Assembly (NCBI GenBank): GCA_012519055.1
Contig: JAAYQU010000045.1
Location: 62,001 to 126,000, forward strand
Origin: Bacteroidales bacterium
Lineage (GTDB): Bacteria > Bacteroidota > Bacteroidia > Bacteroidales > Salinivirgaceae
DNA: 64,000 nt
Direction of reading: 5' to 3'
Part shown: one piece after another, positions 37,046-46,275 of the stretch
How positions within the stretch are numbered: position 1 is the stretch's first letter
How the letters are laid out: the number at the start of each line of letters is the position of its first letter
Program-made: the position numbers and the translations under genes
The notes under the pieces: generated by a model
What the model was told of the DNA's origin: nothing
The model's input: only the letters and a program-made list of their open reading frames with translations
Databases searched by the model: none

Positions 37046-37597
37046 TTATAACAGTTTAAAAAATAATAATGGAAGAACAATGACAGCATTATGTGCACTG
37101 TGAATCAAAGCAGTAGAGAGCAGTGCATGTTTTCTTATACGATAAAATATGTAGTAACTCACTGCGAGCATAATACCACCAAATATTTTATGAATAAATG
37201 AAACAACTCCTAAAAAAACTCCTGTTGTCCAAACAACTTGATGTGCCAAGCCAAACAGCAGTGAACTAATTATAAAGAACTTTATAGGTATTCCAGTTTT
37301 TCTAACTATTTTAAAAAACTGGAATATCAAGTGTTGAAATATTGAAGTTTCAATTATTGGACTCAAAACCAAAGCACTAATTGTTGCAATAATTGCATTT
37401 TTTGTAGGGAAATCAGAATTTAACCCTTGAAAATAATTTTCTAATTGTAGTTCCAAAAACACGTTTGTTAATAGTATGAACCCCATGAAGATAAGACTTA
37501 TTATTATTTTGAAAGTCACAATCAGCAAAACAGTTTTCTTATATGGTATTTGTTCAACTCTGGTTCGTAAAAGAACGAATTTTCGATCTATTTTCAT
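37046..37597 (-). CDS. Divergent CPBP/Abi-type intramembrane protease-like protein
   Basis: A 183-aa protein with about five membrane helices. The order of motifs recalls the CPBP (CAAX protease and bacteriocin-processing) family: SPIIETSIFQHLIF at the first motif, FGLAHQ at the second, and HSAHNAV at the third. The first motif normally reads EExxxR. Here the second Glu is Thr and the Arg is Gln. Activity is therefore doubtful, while the two histidine motifs remain. It is a single gene divergent from the glutamate cluster. Confidence 0.68.
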   Translation of the reverse strand: MKIDRKFVLLRTRVEQIPYKKTVLLIVTFKIIISLIFMGFILLTNVFLELQLENYFQGLNSDFPTKNAIIATISALVLSPIIETSIFQHLIFQFFKIVRKTGIPIKFFIISSLLFGLAHQVVWTTGVFLGVVSFIHKIFGGIMLAVSYYIFYRIRKHALLSTALIHSAHNAVIVLPLLFFKLL

Positions 37598-37813
37598 CTA
37601 AGTTATTAATGCAAATTTAAAGGACCATTCAATAAACAAATGTAATTTTTATTTACAAATTCATAATTAATATCTACGATTTTTTTATTGTTTAAAACTT
37701 TTTTTGTTTTCTGTCGATTTCGCTGCTATATCTGATTTTTGTTCAAAAAATAGAGTCAGTTTATACATATTTTTGCATTTCTGAAAAACAGGAACTTTTC
37801 GTCTTATTATAAT

Positions 37814-37844
37814 TTTTTTCTTGTATAAAAAGTGGCTAAATTTG
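37814..37844 (+). promoter_or_regulatory. Probable promoter of the glutamate-fermentation cluster
   Basis: TAAATTTG at 37837-37844 fits the -7 consensus TAnnTTTG exactly. A weak TTTT stands 19 bp upstream in the -33 position. The glmS ATG is 27 bp after the -7 box. No cobalamin riboswitch is visible in the 270-bp upstream region. Confidence 0.5.
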
Positions 37845-37870
37845 TACATAATTTTAATGATGATACTATA

Positions 37871-38281
37871 ATGAATGGAAAGACAATTGTAACCGGTGTA
37901 ATAGGTGCAGATGTCCACGCTGTTGGAAACAAGATTCTCGCTTATGCCTTGGAGCAAGCCGGATTTAAAGTTATTAATTTAGGAGTGATGGTATCGCAAG
38001 AAGAGTTTATTGAAGCAGCATTGGAAACCAACGCCGATGCTATTTTGATCTCTTCACTATACGGACACGGAGAAATTGACTGTAATGGACTGCGCGAGAA
38101 ATGCGATGAAGCAGGATTGAAAGACATTCCTCTTTTAGCTGGTGGAAATCTCGTAGTGGGGAAACAGAATTTCGAAGATGTGGAAAAACGATTCCTCGAT
38201 ATGGGTTTTACCCGCGTTTATCCCCCCGGAACTACCGTAGAAACAAGCATTGCAGATTTAAATGAAATTCTTGGATTATAA
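37871..38281 (+). CDS. glmS: Glutamate mutase (methylaspartate mutase) sigma subunit
   Basis: GlmS is the cobalamin-binding subunit of glutamate mutase, which interconverts L-glutamate and L-threo-3-methylaspartate by a radical mechanism. The 136-aa product has the base-off B12 motif DxHxxG (D14, H16, G19 in [10 protein letters not shown]), then [10 protein letters not shown] and [10 protein letters not shown], the Rossmann-like pattern of the family. Length and sequence closely follow the characterised clostridial protein. I use the ATG at 37871; an upstream GTG would precede the -7 box. First gene of the cluster. Confidence 0.96.
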   Translation: MNGKTIVTGVIGADVHAVGNKILAYALEQAGFKVINLGVMVSQEEFIEAALETNADAILISSLYGHGEIDCNGLREKCDEAGLKDIPLLAGGNLVVGKQNFEDVEKRFLDMGFTRVYPPGTTVETSIADLNEILGL

Positions 38282-38413
38282 CTAAACAAAAGTTTTGTTA
38301 TAGTTTGCTGATAATTTGTTGTATTGCTGACTATCTTGGTTATACAACGGAATTATTAAACTGATTTTTGGCATAGCCAAAATATGCGAAGTGAATAATA
38401 CTAAGTAGATATT

Positions 38414-39799
38414 ATGAATATCCTCACAGCAGACATTGGAAGCACTTACACTAAATTGACTGCAATTGACGCTACTACAAAGAAAATTCTTGCCACGTCT
38501 GTTGCTTTTACCACCATCGAAACCGATGTTATGGAGGGCTTTATGTCTGCGTTTTCTAAATTAGAGGAGAAAATAGGGGTGTTCAAGTACGATGAACTTC
38601 TTTGTTGTAGTAGTGCTGCTGGTGGATTAAAAATGGTAGCTCTGGGGCTTGTTCCTGAACTTACCGCAAAAGCTGCAAAACTCGCTGCTGCAAGTGCCGG
38701 GGCAAAAGTGGTAAAAACTTATGCTTTCGAAATATCGGAAGCCGAACAGACCGAAATATTTGAAATTAATCCTGACTTGGTGTTACTTTGCGGCGGAACT
38801 GATGGCGGAAACAAAGAGGTAATACTCGCCAATGCTCGTCGTCTGTGTCAGGTTGACTGCCCGTTTACTACAATTATTGCTGGTAATAAAAGCGCATCTT
38901 TCGAGCTTAGAGAGATTTTTGAAACATCGGGGAAATCGTTTGAAATCACAGAAAATGTGATGCCCGAATTCAATAAGCTAAATATCGAACCCGCAAGGTT
39001 AAAAATTAAAGAGCTCTTTATCAGCCGAATAATAGAGGCAAAAGGATTAAGTCGCATCCAAAAAATGTGTAAAACCGATATTATTCCAACACCCTTGGCA
39101 GTGCTAAACGGCTGTGAACTATTAAGCAAAGGTACAAAATCTATTGATGGGATAGGAGATTTACTTGCAGTGGATATTGGTGGAGCAACCACCGATATAT
39201 ATTCCATAGCAGACGGAAAACCCACCATAGAAAACGTAATCATAAAAGGATTGCCCGAACCATTTAGCAAACGCACAGTTGAGGGCGATTTAGGAATGCG
39301 TTATAGTCTGTTGTCTCTTGCTGATGAGCTTGACTTAGAGGCTATTGCAGAAGAAATTGGCTTGCAATCAACAGATATTTCAAATTGGGTAAAAACGTGT
39401 AGTGCAAATCCCGATACGTTGGCAGAACCTCAATCCAAGGAACAGAAAATAGAAGAGGCGTTAGCGCGTGGTGCTGTAAAAATTGCTGTGGAACGTCATG
39501 TTGGAGTTTATCAGCCAGTATATACGCCCTTTGGGCAGGTCTTTTCACTTACAGGAAAAGATTTATCGGCAGTACCTTTTGTGATAGGAATTGGTGGAGC
39601 TATTATCAATGCAGAAAACCCAAAATATATTTTGGAAGGTGCTAAGCTCCAGTCAGATGATTTTGTTTACGCAAAACCTAAAAATCCCGACTATTTAATC
39701 GACAAAAAATATATTTTCGCCTCTATGGGTTTGCTAAGTTCAGATTATCCTGATTTGGCATTGGAATTGATGAAAAAAGAGATAAAACAACCGAAATAA
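38414..39799 (+). CDS. glmL: Glutamate mutase accessory protein GlmL (MutL)
   Basis: A 461-aa ASKHA-fold ATPase with NILTADIGSTYTKLTAID at the N-terminus (phosphate 1 loop) and LLAVDIGGATTDIYSI near residue 255 (phosphate 2). MutL genes sit between the two glutamate mutase subunits in many anaerobes and are thought to load or reactivate the cobalamin enzyme, although this has not been firmly shown. It is 132 bp after glmS, the widest gap of the first three genes, with a small TTTTGGC/GCCAAAA hairpin at 38366-38382. Confidence 0.93.
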   Translation: MNILTADIGSTYTKLTAIDATTKKILATSVAFTTIETDVMEGFMSAFSKLEEKIGVFKYDELLCCSSAAGGLKMVALGLVPELTAKAAKLAAASAGAKVVKTYAFEISEAEQTEIFEINPDLVLLCGGTDGGNKEVILANARRLCQVDCPFTTIIAGNKSASFELREIFETSGKSFEITENVMPEFNKLNIEPARLKIKELFISRIIEAKGLSRIQKMCKTDIIPTPLAVLNGCELLSKGTKSIDGIGDLLAVDIGGATTDIYSIADGKPTIENVIIKGLPEPFSKRTVEGDLGMRYSLLSLADELDLEAIAEEIGLQSTDISNWVKTCSANPDTLAEPQSKEQKIEEALARGAVKIAVERHVGVYQPVYTPFGQVFSLTGKDLSAVPFVIGIGGAIINAENPKYILEGAKLQSDDFVYAKPKNPDYLIDKKYIFASMGLLSSDYPDLALELMKKEIKQPK

Positions 39800-39820
39800 A
39801 CAGAATAAAAAACTAAAATA

Positions 39821-41272
39821 ATGCAAATTAAAAACCAAAAACTTTCAGACGATAATTTCTTTGCCGAACGCAAGGAAGTTCTCGGGCATTGGCACACAGG
39901 AAAAAGTGTTAATTTTGATGAAGCCGTTGAATATCAAAAATCTATTCCAAAAGCGAAACGTTTTGGAGAGAAGCTTTCTAAAGCTGTTACCGATGGTATT
40001 ACACTTATCCAGCCACGTGCAGGCGTAGCACTTTACGATGAGCATATCAAACTACTTAACTTTCTTGAAACCGAAGGCGAGGCAGACCTTCTTCCAACAA
40101 CTGTTGACAGCTATACTCGTTTAAATCGCTACAACGAAGCTGAAACAGGTATTGAGAGAAGTAAAGAGACAGGACGCTCTATGCTTAACGGTTTTCCTAT
40201 TGTAAACTATGGAGTAGATATTTGTCGTCAAGTAACCTCGGCACTTAAAAATCCTGTTCAAGTGCGTCACGGAACGCCTGATGCTCGCTTGCTTACTGAA
40301 ATAAGCATTGCCGGAGGATTTACTTCATACGAAGGTGGCGGAATTTCATACAATATACCTTATTCAAAAGCTCACTCTATTGAAAAAACCATAGCACACT
40401 GGCAATACACTGACCGATTGGTAGGCTTGTATGAAGAAGCTGGAGTTTCTATTAATCGTGAACCATTTGGTCCGCTTACAGGAACGCTTATTTCTCCATG
40501 TATTTCCAACTCTGTGGCTATCATTGAAGCATTGTTGGCTGCCACGCAAGGTGTAAAAGATATCACAATAGGTTACGGACAATGTGGAAACCTTATTCAG
40601 GACGTTGCTGCCATTCGTTCGCTTAGTATTCTTGCTCGTGAATACCTTGATAAGTTCGGTTTCAAAGATGTGCGCATTACTACCGTTTTCCATCAATGGA
40701 TGGGTGGTTTTCCACAAGATGAAGCCAAAGCCTTTGGTGTAATTTCGTGGGGTGCTGCTGCGGCTGTACTTGCAAAAGCTACTAAAGTGATTGTTAAAAC
40801 TCCACACGAAGCAATGGGAGTACCTACCAAAGAAGCCAATGCAGCAGGATTACGTGCTACTAAACAGTTAGTTTCAATGCTGAAAGACCAGGATTTTCGT
40901 TCTATTCCTGCGGTAATTGCAGAAAGTGAAATCATTATGAAAGAGATGCATTGCATTTTAGACAAAGTGGAAGAATTAGGCAAGGGCGATTATGCCGTTG
41001 GAACCGTTGCAGCCTTTGAAGCAGGAGTATTGGATATTCCATTTGCGCCAAGTCGCTACAATGCAGGAAAAGTTATGCCCGCTCGTGATAACGTAGGGGC
41101 TGTTCGTTTCTTAGAAATAGGCAATATGCCTTTTACGCAAGACCTAATCGATTTCCATCGCCAAAAATTAGAAGAGCGTGCTAAATACGAAAAACGTGCT
41201 GTTAGCTTCCAAATGGTTATTGACGATGTTTACGCTATAGGCAAAGGATTTCTTGTAGGACGTCCAAAGTAA
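39821..41272 (+). CDS. glmE: Glutamate mutase (methylaspartate mutase) epsilon subunit
   Basis: GlmE is the TIM-barrel catalytic subunit that binds glutamate and, with GlmS, holds adenosylcobalamin at the interface. The 483-aa product matches the family in length and in segments such as [56 protein letters not shown] and [18 protein letters not shown]. It starts 21 bp after glmL. No truncation or frameshift. Confidence 0.97.
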   Translation: MQIKNQKLSDDNFFAERKEVLGHWHTGKSVNFDEAVEYQKSIPKAKRFGEKLSKAVTDGITLIQPRAGVALYDEHIKLLNFLETEGEADLLPTTVDSYTRLNRYNEAETGIERSKETGRSMLNGFPIVNYGVDICRQVTSALKNPVQVRHGTPDARLLTEISIAGGFTSYEGGGISYNIPYSKAHSIEKTIAHWQYTDRLVGLYEEAGVSINREPFGPLTGTLISPCISNSVAIIEALLAATQGVKDITIGYGQCGNLIQDVAAIRSLSILAREYLDKFGFKDVRITTVFHQWMGGFPQDEAKAFGVISWGAAAAVLAKATKVIVKTPHEAMGVPTKEANAAGLRATKQLVSMLKDQDFRSIPAVIAESEIIMKEMHCILDKVEELGKGDYAVGTVAAFEAGVLDIPFAPSRYNAGKVMPARDNVGAVRFLEIGNMPFTQDLIDFHRQKLEERAKYEKRAVSFQMVIDDVYAIGKGFLVGRPK

Positions 41273-41340
41273 ACAAATTCGGTACTAAAAGATATTTTGA
41301 AAATACTTTATAAACTTTTAACTTTCAACTTAATAAATAT

Positions 41341-42579
41341 ATGAAAATTACAAAAATTATTTGCGCTCCCGGCAAAACAGGCTTTTTCTTTGATGACCAA
41401 AAAGCCATTAAACAGGGAGCTAAAATAGATGGTGAATTCTATGAAGGAGAGCCAGTAACGCCAGGATTTACAGCAGTACGTCAAGCTGGAGAATCTATCT
41501 CGGTTATTTTTGTTCTCGAAAACGGAGCATTGGCTCACGGCGATTGTGCTGCCGTTCAATATTCGGGTGCAGGTGGTCGTGATCCACTTTTCCTTGCAGA
41601 AAACTTTATTCCTGTCATTGAAAAATATGTCGCACCACTTTACGTAGGTAAAGAGATTACCACGTTTCGTGAAATGGCTGAATTGGTGGATACAGGAATA
41701 AATCCTGAAAGAGGAAAGGTGTTTCATACTGCTATCCGCTACGGTGTTACGCAAGCGCTCTTAGATGCAGTAGCTAAAAGTCAAGGTAAACAAATGGCGC
41801 AAGTAATTGCAGAGGAGTATGGAACAGAAATTTCAAAAAAAATGATTCCTATTTTCTCGCAATCGGGAGATCTCCGCTACCTGAATGCCGACAAAATGAT
41901 CATGAAAGGTGCCGATGTGTTACCACACGCGCTTTTCAATAATGTAGAGACCAAAGTGGGCTTGAATGGAGAAAAAGTCAAAGATTATATTAAGTGGTTG
42001 AGAGACAGAATATTGAAGCTAAAACCGTATGATAGTTATAACCCAACAATCCATATTGATGTTTATGGTACATTAGGAATTGTTTTTAATGATGATTTTG
42101 AATCTATTGCAAATTATATAGGAGAACTTGAAAAACTGGCTAAACCGTTCTGTCTCCGTGTTGAAGGTCCGGTTGATATGGGTGAAAAAACCGCTCAAAT
42201 GGATGCACTACGCACTATACGTCAAAAGATGGAGCAGAAAGGAATTAAAGCTGAAATTGTTGCAGACGAGTGGTGTAACACGTTGCAAGATGTGATAGAT
42301 TTTTCAGCACACAAAGCAGGACATGTTATTCAAATTAAAACGCCCGACCTTGGCGGTATCAACAACACTATCGAAGCTGTTTTATACTGCAAAGAGCATG
42401 AAATGGGAGCATACCTCGGTGGTACATGTAACGAAACCTGTCGCTCGGCTGAGGTTTGTGCACATATTGCCATGGCGACATCGCCTGTTCAGTATCTTGC
42501 TAAACCCGGTATGGGCGTTGACGAAGGATATATGATTGTATATAACGAGATGAGTAGAATTCTTGCTCTTTGCAAGTAG
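41341..42579 (+). CDS. mal: Methylaspartate ammonia-lyase
   Basis: This enolase-superfamily enzyme removes ammonia from 3-methylaspartate to give mesaconate. The 412-aa product keeps the catalytic residues of the characterised clostridial enzyme with an offset of two: K333 in QIKTPDLGG, H196 in VLPHALF, and Mg ligands D240, E275 and D309. The order of segments, from QYSGAGGRDPLF to GTCNETCRSAEVCAHIAMA, is canonical. It follows glmE by 68 bp and makes the second step of the pathway. Confidence 0.97.
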   Translation: MKITKIICAPGKTGFFFDDQKAIKQGAKIDGEFYEGEPVTPGFTAVRQAGESISVIFVLENGALAHGDCAAVQYSGAGGRDPLFLAENFIPVIEKYVAPLYVGKEITTFREMAELVDTGINPERGKVFHTAIRYGVTQALLDAVAKSQGKQMAQVIAEEYGTEISKKMIPIFSQSGDLRYLNADKMIMKGADVLPHALFNNVETKVGLNGEKVKDYIKWLRDRILKLKPYDSYNPTIHIDVYGTLGIVFNDDFESIANYIGELEKLAKPFCLRVEGPVDMGEKTAQMDALRTIRQKMEQKGIKAEIVADEWCNTLQDVIDFSAHKAGHVIQIKTPDLGGINNTIEAVLYCKEHEMGAYLGGTCNETCRSAEVCAHIAMATSPVQYLAKPGMGVDEGYMIVYNEMSRILALCK

Positions 42580-42631
42580 TTGTCTTTGCTAAAGTCAAGA
42601 TGTATCAGTTCAATAGAAATTTATAATAAAA

Positions 42632-43990
42632 ATGAAAGAACTTAGAATATTATCCCCCACAGCTATTCTCGGATACGGATTTCCGATGGAATCGTTTGTG
42701 GAAGGAATGAAACGTAAACCGCACGTAATAGCAGTAGATGCAGGCTCAACCGATCCAGGACCATATTATTTAGGTGCAGGAAAATCGTTTACCGACCCCA
42801 ATTCAGTTAAACGCGACTTAGAGATTATGATTCCCGCCGCAATAGAAGCAGGGATTCCTCTAATTGTTGGTACTGCTGGAGGTTCAGGAGCGCGCCCGCA
42901 CGTGAATCTTACAGTAGATATTATTAAAGCTATTGCACGTGAGAAAAAATTGTCATTTAAAATGGCAGTTATTCAATCGGAATTTGATAAGGAGTTTGTA
43001 AAAGAGAACTTGCGAAAAGGAAATATTACGCCTCTCAATCCTGCTCCACAAATTACCGAAGCAGATATTGATGAATCTGTACATATAGTTGCACAAATGG
43101 GAGAGGAACCATTTATAGAAGCGTTGGAAAACGGGGCAGATGTAATTCTTGCCGGACGCAGTTACGACCCATCTGTCTTTTCGGCACTTGCTATTAAAAA
43201 TGGTTTCAACAAAGGACTTGCTATTCACTTAGGTAAGATTTTGGAATGTGCAGCTATTGCAGCCTTGCCCGGTAGCGGAAGTGATTGCATGTTTGGATAT
43301 CTACATGAAGATAATTTCGTGCTCGAACCACTATCGCCTTTGCGTAAATGTACTACGCTTTCTGTCGCAGCACATACATTGTACGAAAAAACTAACCCAT
43401 ATATTTTGCCCGGACCAGGTGGTGCAATCAATTTACATGAATCGAAATTTGAACAAATTGATGATAACAAAGTACGTGTTTCAGGAAGCCGTTTTGTACC
43501 AACCGAAGAGTATTTTGTGAAATTAGAAGGTGTTAAACGTGTGGGTTACAGAACAATCTCGTGTGCAGGAGTGAAAGACCCAATTATGATTTCAAAAATC
43601 GATAGCATTACTGAAAGTGTTAGAGATAGAGTGAAAAATAATTTTGAGTCATACGGAATAAAAGACTTCTTCTTAGATTTTAAAGTTTATGGAAGAAACG
43701 GAGTTATGGGAATGTTTCCGGATGCCCCACACAGCAAAAGCGACGAGTTGTTGATTATTATTGAAGCAGTTGCACCAACACAAGAGCAAGCCGATACAAT
43801 TTGCGGATTTGCTCGCAGTACAATGCTACACTTCGGATACGAAGGACGTATAGCAACGGCAGGAAACTTGGCATTTCCTTTCTCGCCATCAGATGCGAAA
43901 ATGGGAGAGGTGTTCGAGTTTAACGTCTATCATTTAATGAAAGTAAAAGATCCTAAGACATTGTTTCCGATAGAATATATCAAGTTTTGA
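42632..43990 (+). CDS. DUF1446 / AtuA-like protein
   Basis: A 452-aa cytosolic protein of the DUF1446 family, whose best-known name comes from the acyclic terpene utilisation protein AtuA. Conserved features include AVDAGSTDPGPYYLGAG near the start, IVGTAGGSGARPHVNL, GADVILAGRSYDPSVFSALA, and a C-terminal NGVMGMFPDAP. No biochemical activity is firmly known for the family. It is placed between mal and the mesaconase genes, so it may act on a C5 dicarboxylate or its CoA ester. That is inference. It is paired with the DUF4387 gene, 41 bp downstream. Confidence 0.85.
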   Translation: MKELRILSPTAILGYGFPMESFVEGMKRKPHVIAVDAGSTDPGPYYLGAGKSFTDPNSVKRDLEIMIPAAIEAGIPLIVGTAGGSGARPHVNLTVDIIKAIAREKKLSFKMAVIQSEFDKEFVKENLRKGNITPLNPAPQITEADIDESVHIVAQMGEEPFIEALENGADVILAGRSYDPSVFSALAIKNGFNKGLAIHLGKILECAAIAALPGSGSDCMFGYLHEDNFVLEPLSPLRKCTTLSVAAHTLYEKTNPYILPGPGGAINLHESKFEQIDDNKVRVSGSRFVPTEEYFVKLEGVKRVGYRTISCAGVKDPIMISKIDSITESVRDRVKNNFESYGIKDFFLDFKVYGRNGVMGMFPDAPHSKSDELLIIIEAVAPTQEQADTICGFARSTMLHFGYEGRIATAGNLAFPFSPSDAKMGEVFEFNVYHLMKVKDPKTLFPIEYIKF

Positions 43991-44031
43991 GTATCGCTCT
44001 AAATCATTGTATATCAATTAAAAACAGACAA

Positions 44032-44349
44032 ATGAAATATAAATTAACAGAAATAGCTTCAGTCATCAGAAGTAAAAATTCAGGTCCTTATGAGTTGACG
44101 TTCGATGTGATTTTTAAGGATTTCGAGATGTACGAACGTGTTAAAGCAGCAAAGATTTTTAATGAAAAAATGTTTGCTTCGTTGTATCATGTGCCCGAAT
44201 CAGATATTATCGGTGTGGTGCATTTCGATCCCGCAAAGGCAATAAAAACCACTATTGTTCGTCCAATCTCTTCGGGATCGTTGGGCGAAACTGACGTTTA
44301 CGGTGCACAACAGCACGCCCCGTTGATGAACTTTACGTTTGAATTATAA
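44032..44349 (+). CDS. DUF4387 protein
   Basis: A 105-aa product containing SVIRSKNSGPYELTFDVIF, HFDPAKAIKTTIVRP and GSLGETDVYGAQQHAPL, the pattern of DUF4387. In other genomes this domain is found next to or fused to the C-terminus of DUF1446 proteins, so the two genes here probably make one complex. I take the ATG at 44032; the frame begins further upstream only by using a TTG inside the preceding gene's stop region. Function unknown. Confidence 0.85.
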   Translation: MKYKLTEIASVIRSKNSGPYELTFDVIFKDFEMYERVKAAKIFNEKMFASLYHVPESDIIGVVHFDPAKAIKTTIVRPISSGSLGETDVYGAQQHAPLMNFTFEL

Positions 44350-44361
44350 AAACATAACCAA

Positions 44362-44424
44362 TGGCTTTTAACTGTTAGTTTGCATAATAACAATATATAC
44401 AAATCGACTAACAGTTAAAAGCCA
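44362..44424. repeat. 18-bp perfect inverted repeat inside the glutamate operon
   Basis: TGGCTTTTAACTGTTAGT at 44362-44379 is the exact reverse complement of 44407-44424, with a 27-nt AT-rich centre. The hairpin lies between the DUF4387 stop and the ATG of the P-loop gene. There is no T run after it, so it is more likely an RNA-processing, stability or attenuation element than a simple terminator. Confidence 0.75.
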
Positions 44425-44444
44425 ATATCAAATAGCAAAAAGTT

Positions 44445-45389
44445 ATGAACAACTTCATTCAAGAGTACATGGTTTCGTCGCAATATTTCGCACCACGCGG
44501 AAAGGAACGACTGATGTTTCTCGGTGAACAAATTTCACATCGACATCTCAATTTCAACGACAAACTTATTGCAGTATTGGGTGATGCAGGTGCAGGTAAA
44601 TCATCACTAATTAAAGGAATGTTTCCCGGTCTGCAGCTCTCTAATGATGATGATATTGTAAATCCTCACAAAATGCTGCAAGTGCGAAACTCTATGATGG
44701 AAGTAGATGAAGCGACTACATTTCATATTGATATTCGTTTTCAAATGGCGTTTACACAGATGTTTGAAATTGTGGATTATGTAAACTCTTTATTAGAGCG
44801 AAATCGCCGTGTAGTAGTTGAGCATTTTAACTTGTTATATCCTGCATTGGGCAGAAATGCTGATATTATTGTAGGCATTGGCGAGGAAATCATTGTTACT
44901 AGACCCAGTCTTTTCGGACCTCAGCCTGAGAGTGTTTATAATATTGTGCATGAGTCACTTCGATATCGAAAAATGGCGCATTCAGCAGAAGAAGTAACCA
45001 CAGAAGTTCTTCATGAAACTTTTGATATTATGGAGGAAGAATATTTTTTTTCTGATATCAGAAACGGATTTGTGATCAAATTCCATAAGAAACCAGATAT
45101 TGATTTGGAAAAGCTCGCACTTCTAATTGATGAAAAAATTGCTAAAAACCTGCCTATTTCATATTGCGATGAAAATCATATTATGTTGGGAGAAAGAGTT
45201 GTAAGTTGTGATGGACCGCGTTTGCATGTGAAAAACACATCAGAAATTGAAAATTTCTCGCTTATCAAGCGCTTTGTATATGATTCAGTTACCAACACAT
45301 ATTGTTTGATTGGTGTTGTGGATAATTATACAGAAGATTTAGAAAACCGAAATACCCGTTATTTCTTAGCTAGAAAAAATTTAGAATGA
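44445..45389 (+). CDS. P-loop NTPase with AlaRS-type second additional domain
   Basis: A 314-aa protein with an unusual make-up. Residues about 40-190 form a P-loop NTPase with Walker A GDAGAGKSS at 46-54 and a strand RRVVVEHFNLLYPAL that could hold the Walker B acid. Residues about 205-285 resemble the second additional domain of alanyl- and threonyl-tRNA synthetases: SCDGPRLHVKNTSEIENFSL parallels the CGGTHVxxTGEI motif, with C255 and H261. I have no proven function for it. Its stop overlaps the start of the hydratase alpha gene by 4 bp, so it is tied to the pathway. It might protect the enzyme or handle an activated intermediate. Confidence 0.82.
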   Translation: MNNFIQEYMVSSQYFAPRGKERLMFLGEQISHRHLNFNDKLIAVLGDAGAGKSSLIKGMFPGLQLSNDDDIVNPHKMLQVRNSMMEVDEATTFHIDIRFQMAFTQMFEIVDYVNSLLERNRRVVVEHFNLLYPALGRNADIIVGIGEEIIVTRPSLFGPQPESVYNIVHESLRYRKMAHSAEEVTTEVLHETFDIMEEEYFFSDIRNGFVIKFHKKPDIDLEKLALLIDEKIAKNLPISYCDENHIMLGERVVSCDGPRLHVKNTSEIENFSLIKRFVYDSVTNTYCLIGVVDNYTEDLENRNTRYFLARKNLE

Positions 45390-46228
45390 AAACTGTAAAA
45401 GCCTCAGATATTACCAATTTGGTTGAAAAGCTTTGTATCGATGCATGTTGTGATATCAGCGACGATATCAATAACAAATTTAAAAGTTGTTTAGAAACCG
45501 AAAAATCGCCTCTTGGCAAGAATGTTCTAAGAACACTTATCGAAAATGCTAAAATTGCTCGTGATGAGCGCAGCCCAATGTGTCAAGACACCGGCGTAAC
45601 AGTGGTTTTCGTTAAAATGGGACAAAACGTAAAAATAGAGGGAGGATTTATCGAAGATGCTATTAATCAAGGTGTTCGTCAAGGATACGAAAAGGGATAT
45701 TTACGTAAATCGGTGGTACGCAGCCCAATAGATCGTGTAAATACAGGCGATAACACGCCTGCCGTTATCCATTACGAAATTGTTCTCGAAGATGTTTTTC
45801 ATATTACCGTATCGCCCAAGGGCTTCGGTAGTGAAAACAAAAGCGCGTTGAAAATGCTTACACCAAGCGAAGGTGTTGAGGGTATAAAGCGTTTTGTGAT
45901 AGATACAGTTTCGGTAGCCGGAGGGAATCCTTGTCCGCCTATTATTGTAGGTGTTGGCATTGGTGGAACCATGGAGAAAGCAGCACTAATGAGCAAAAAA
46001 GCATTGCTCAGACCGTTAGATACAAAAAATCCCGATCCTGTACTTGCCAACTTAGAGGCAGAGCTACTTACCGAAATAAATAAACTCGGTATTGGTCCCG
46101 CTGGATTTGGAGGAACAACCACCGCTTTAGGTGTTCATATTTTGACATATGCCACACATATTGCAGGGCTGCCCGTATCTGTTAATATCAGTTGTCACGC
46201 AACTCGACACTCAGAGGGAGAACTGTAA
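45386..46228 (+). CDS. Class I fumarase-type hydratase, alpha subunit (probable mesaconase)
   Basis: The 280-aa product is the iron-sulfur half of a two-subunit class I fumarase. Three cysteines fit the cluster ligands: C66 in SPMCQDTG, C183 in GGNPCPP and C270 in SCHATRH. Fumarase and mesaconase belong to the same family, so substrate cannot be read from the motifs. The setting beside methylaspartate ammonia-lyase argues for mesaconate hydration to citramalate. The ATG overlaps the P-loop gene stop by 4 bp (ATGA). Confidence 0.92.
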   Translation: MKTVKASDITNLVEKLCIDACCDISDDINNKFKSCLETEKSPLGKNVLRTLIENAKIARDERSPMCQDTGVTVVFVKMGQNVKIEGGFIEDAINQGVRQGYEKGYLRKSVVRSPIDRVNTGDNTPAVIHYEIVLEDVFHITVSPKGFGSENKSALKMLTPSEGVEGIKRFVIDTVSVAGGNPCPPIIVGVGIGGTMEKAALMSKKALLRPLDTKNPDPVLANLEAELLTEINKLGIGPAGFGGTTTALGVHILTYATHIAGLPVSVNISCHATRHSEGEL

Positions 46229-46275
46229 GATAAAGAGCTGATAACCTTTTACTTTATTCCACAAAATTAAAAACT

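Noticed and set aside
37598-37870. Cobalamin riboswitch before the B12-dependent mutase operon
   Set aside because: No B12-box-like sequence or multi-stem fold could be recognised in the AT-rich upstream region. A covariance-model search would be decisive.
37942-38127. Minus-strand 61-aa frame inside glmS
   Set aside because: It is an antisense shadow of a well-conserved cobalamin-binding subunit.
41308-41754. Minus-strand 148-aa open frame opposite mal
   Set aside because: It lies antisense to a gene with all catalytic residues intact and shows no domain of its own.
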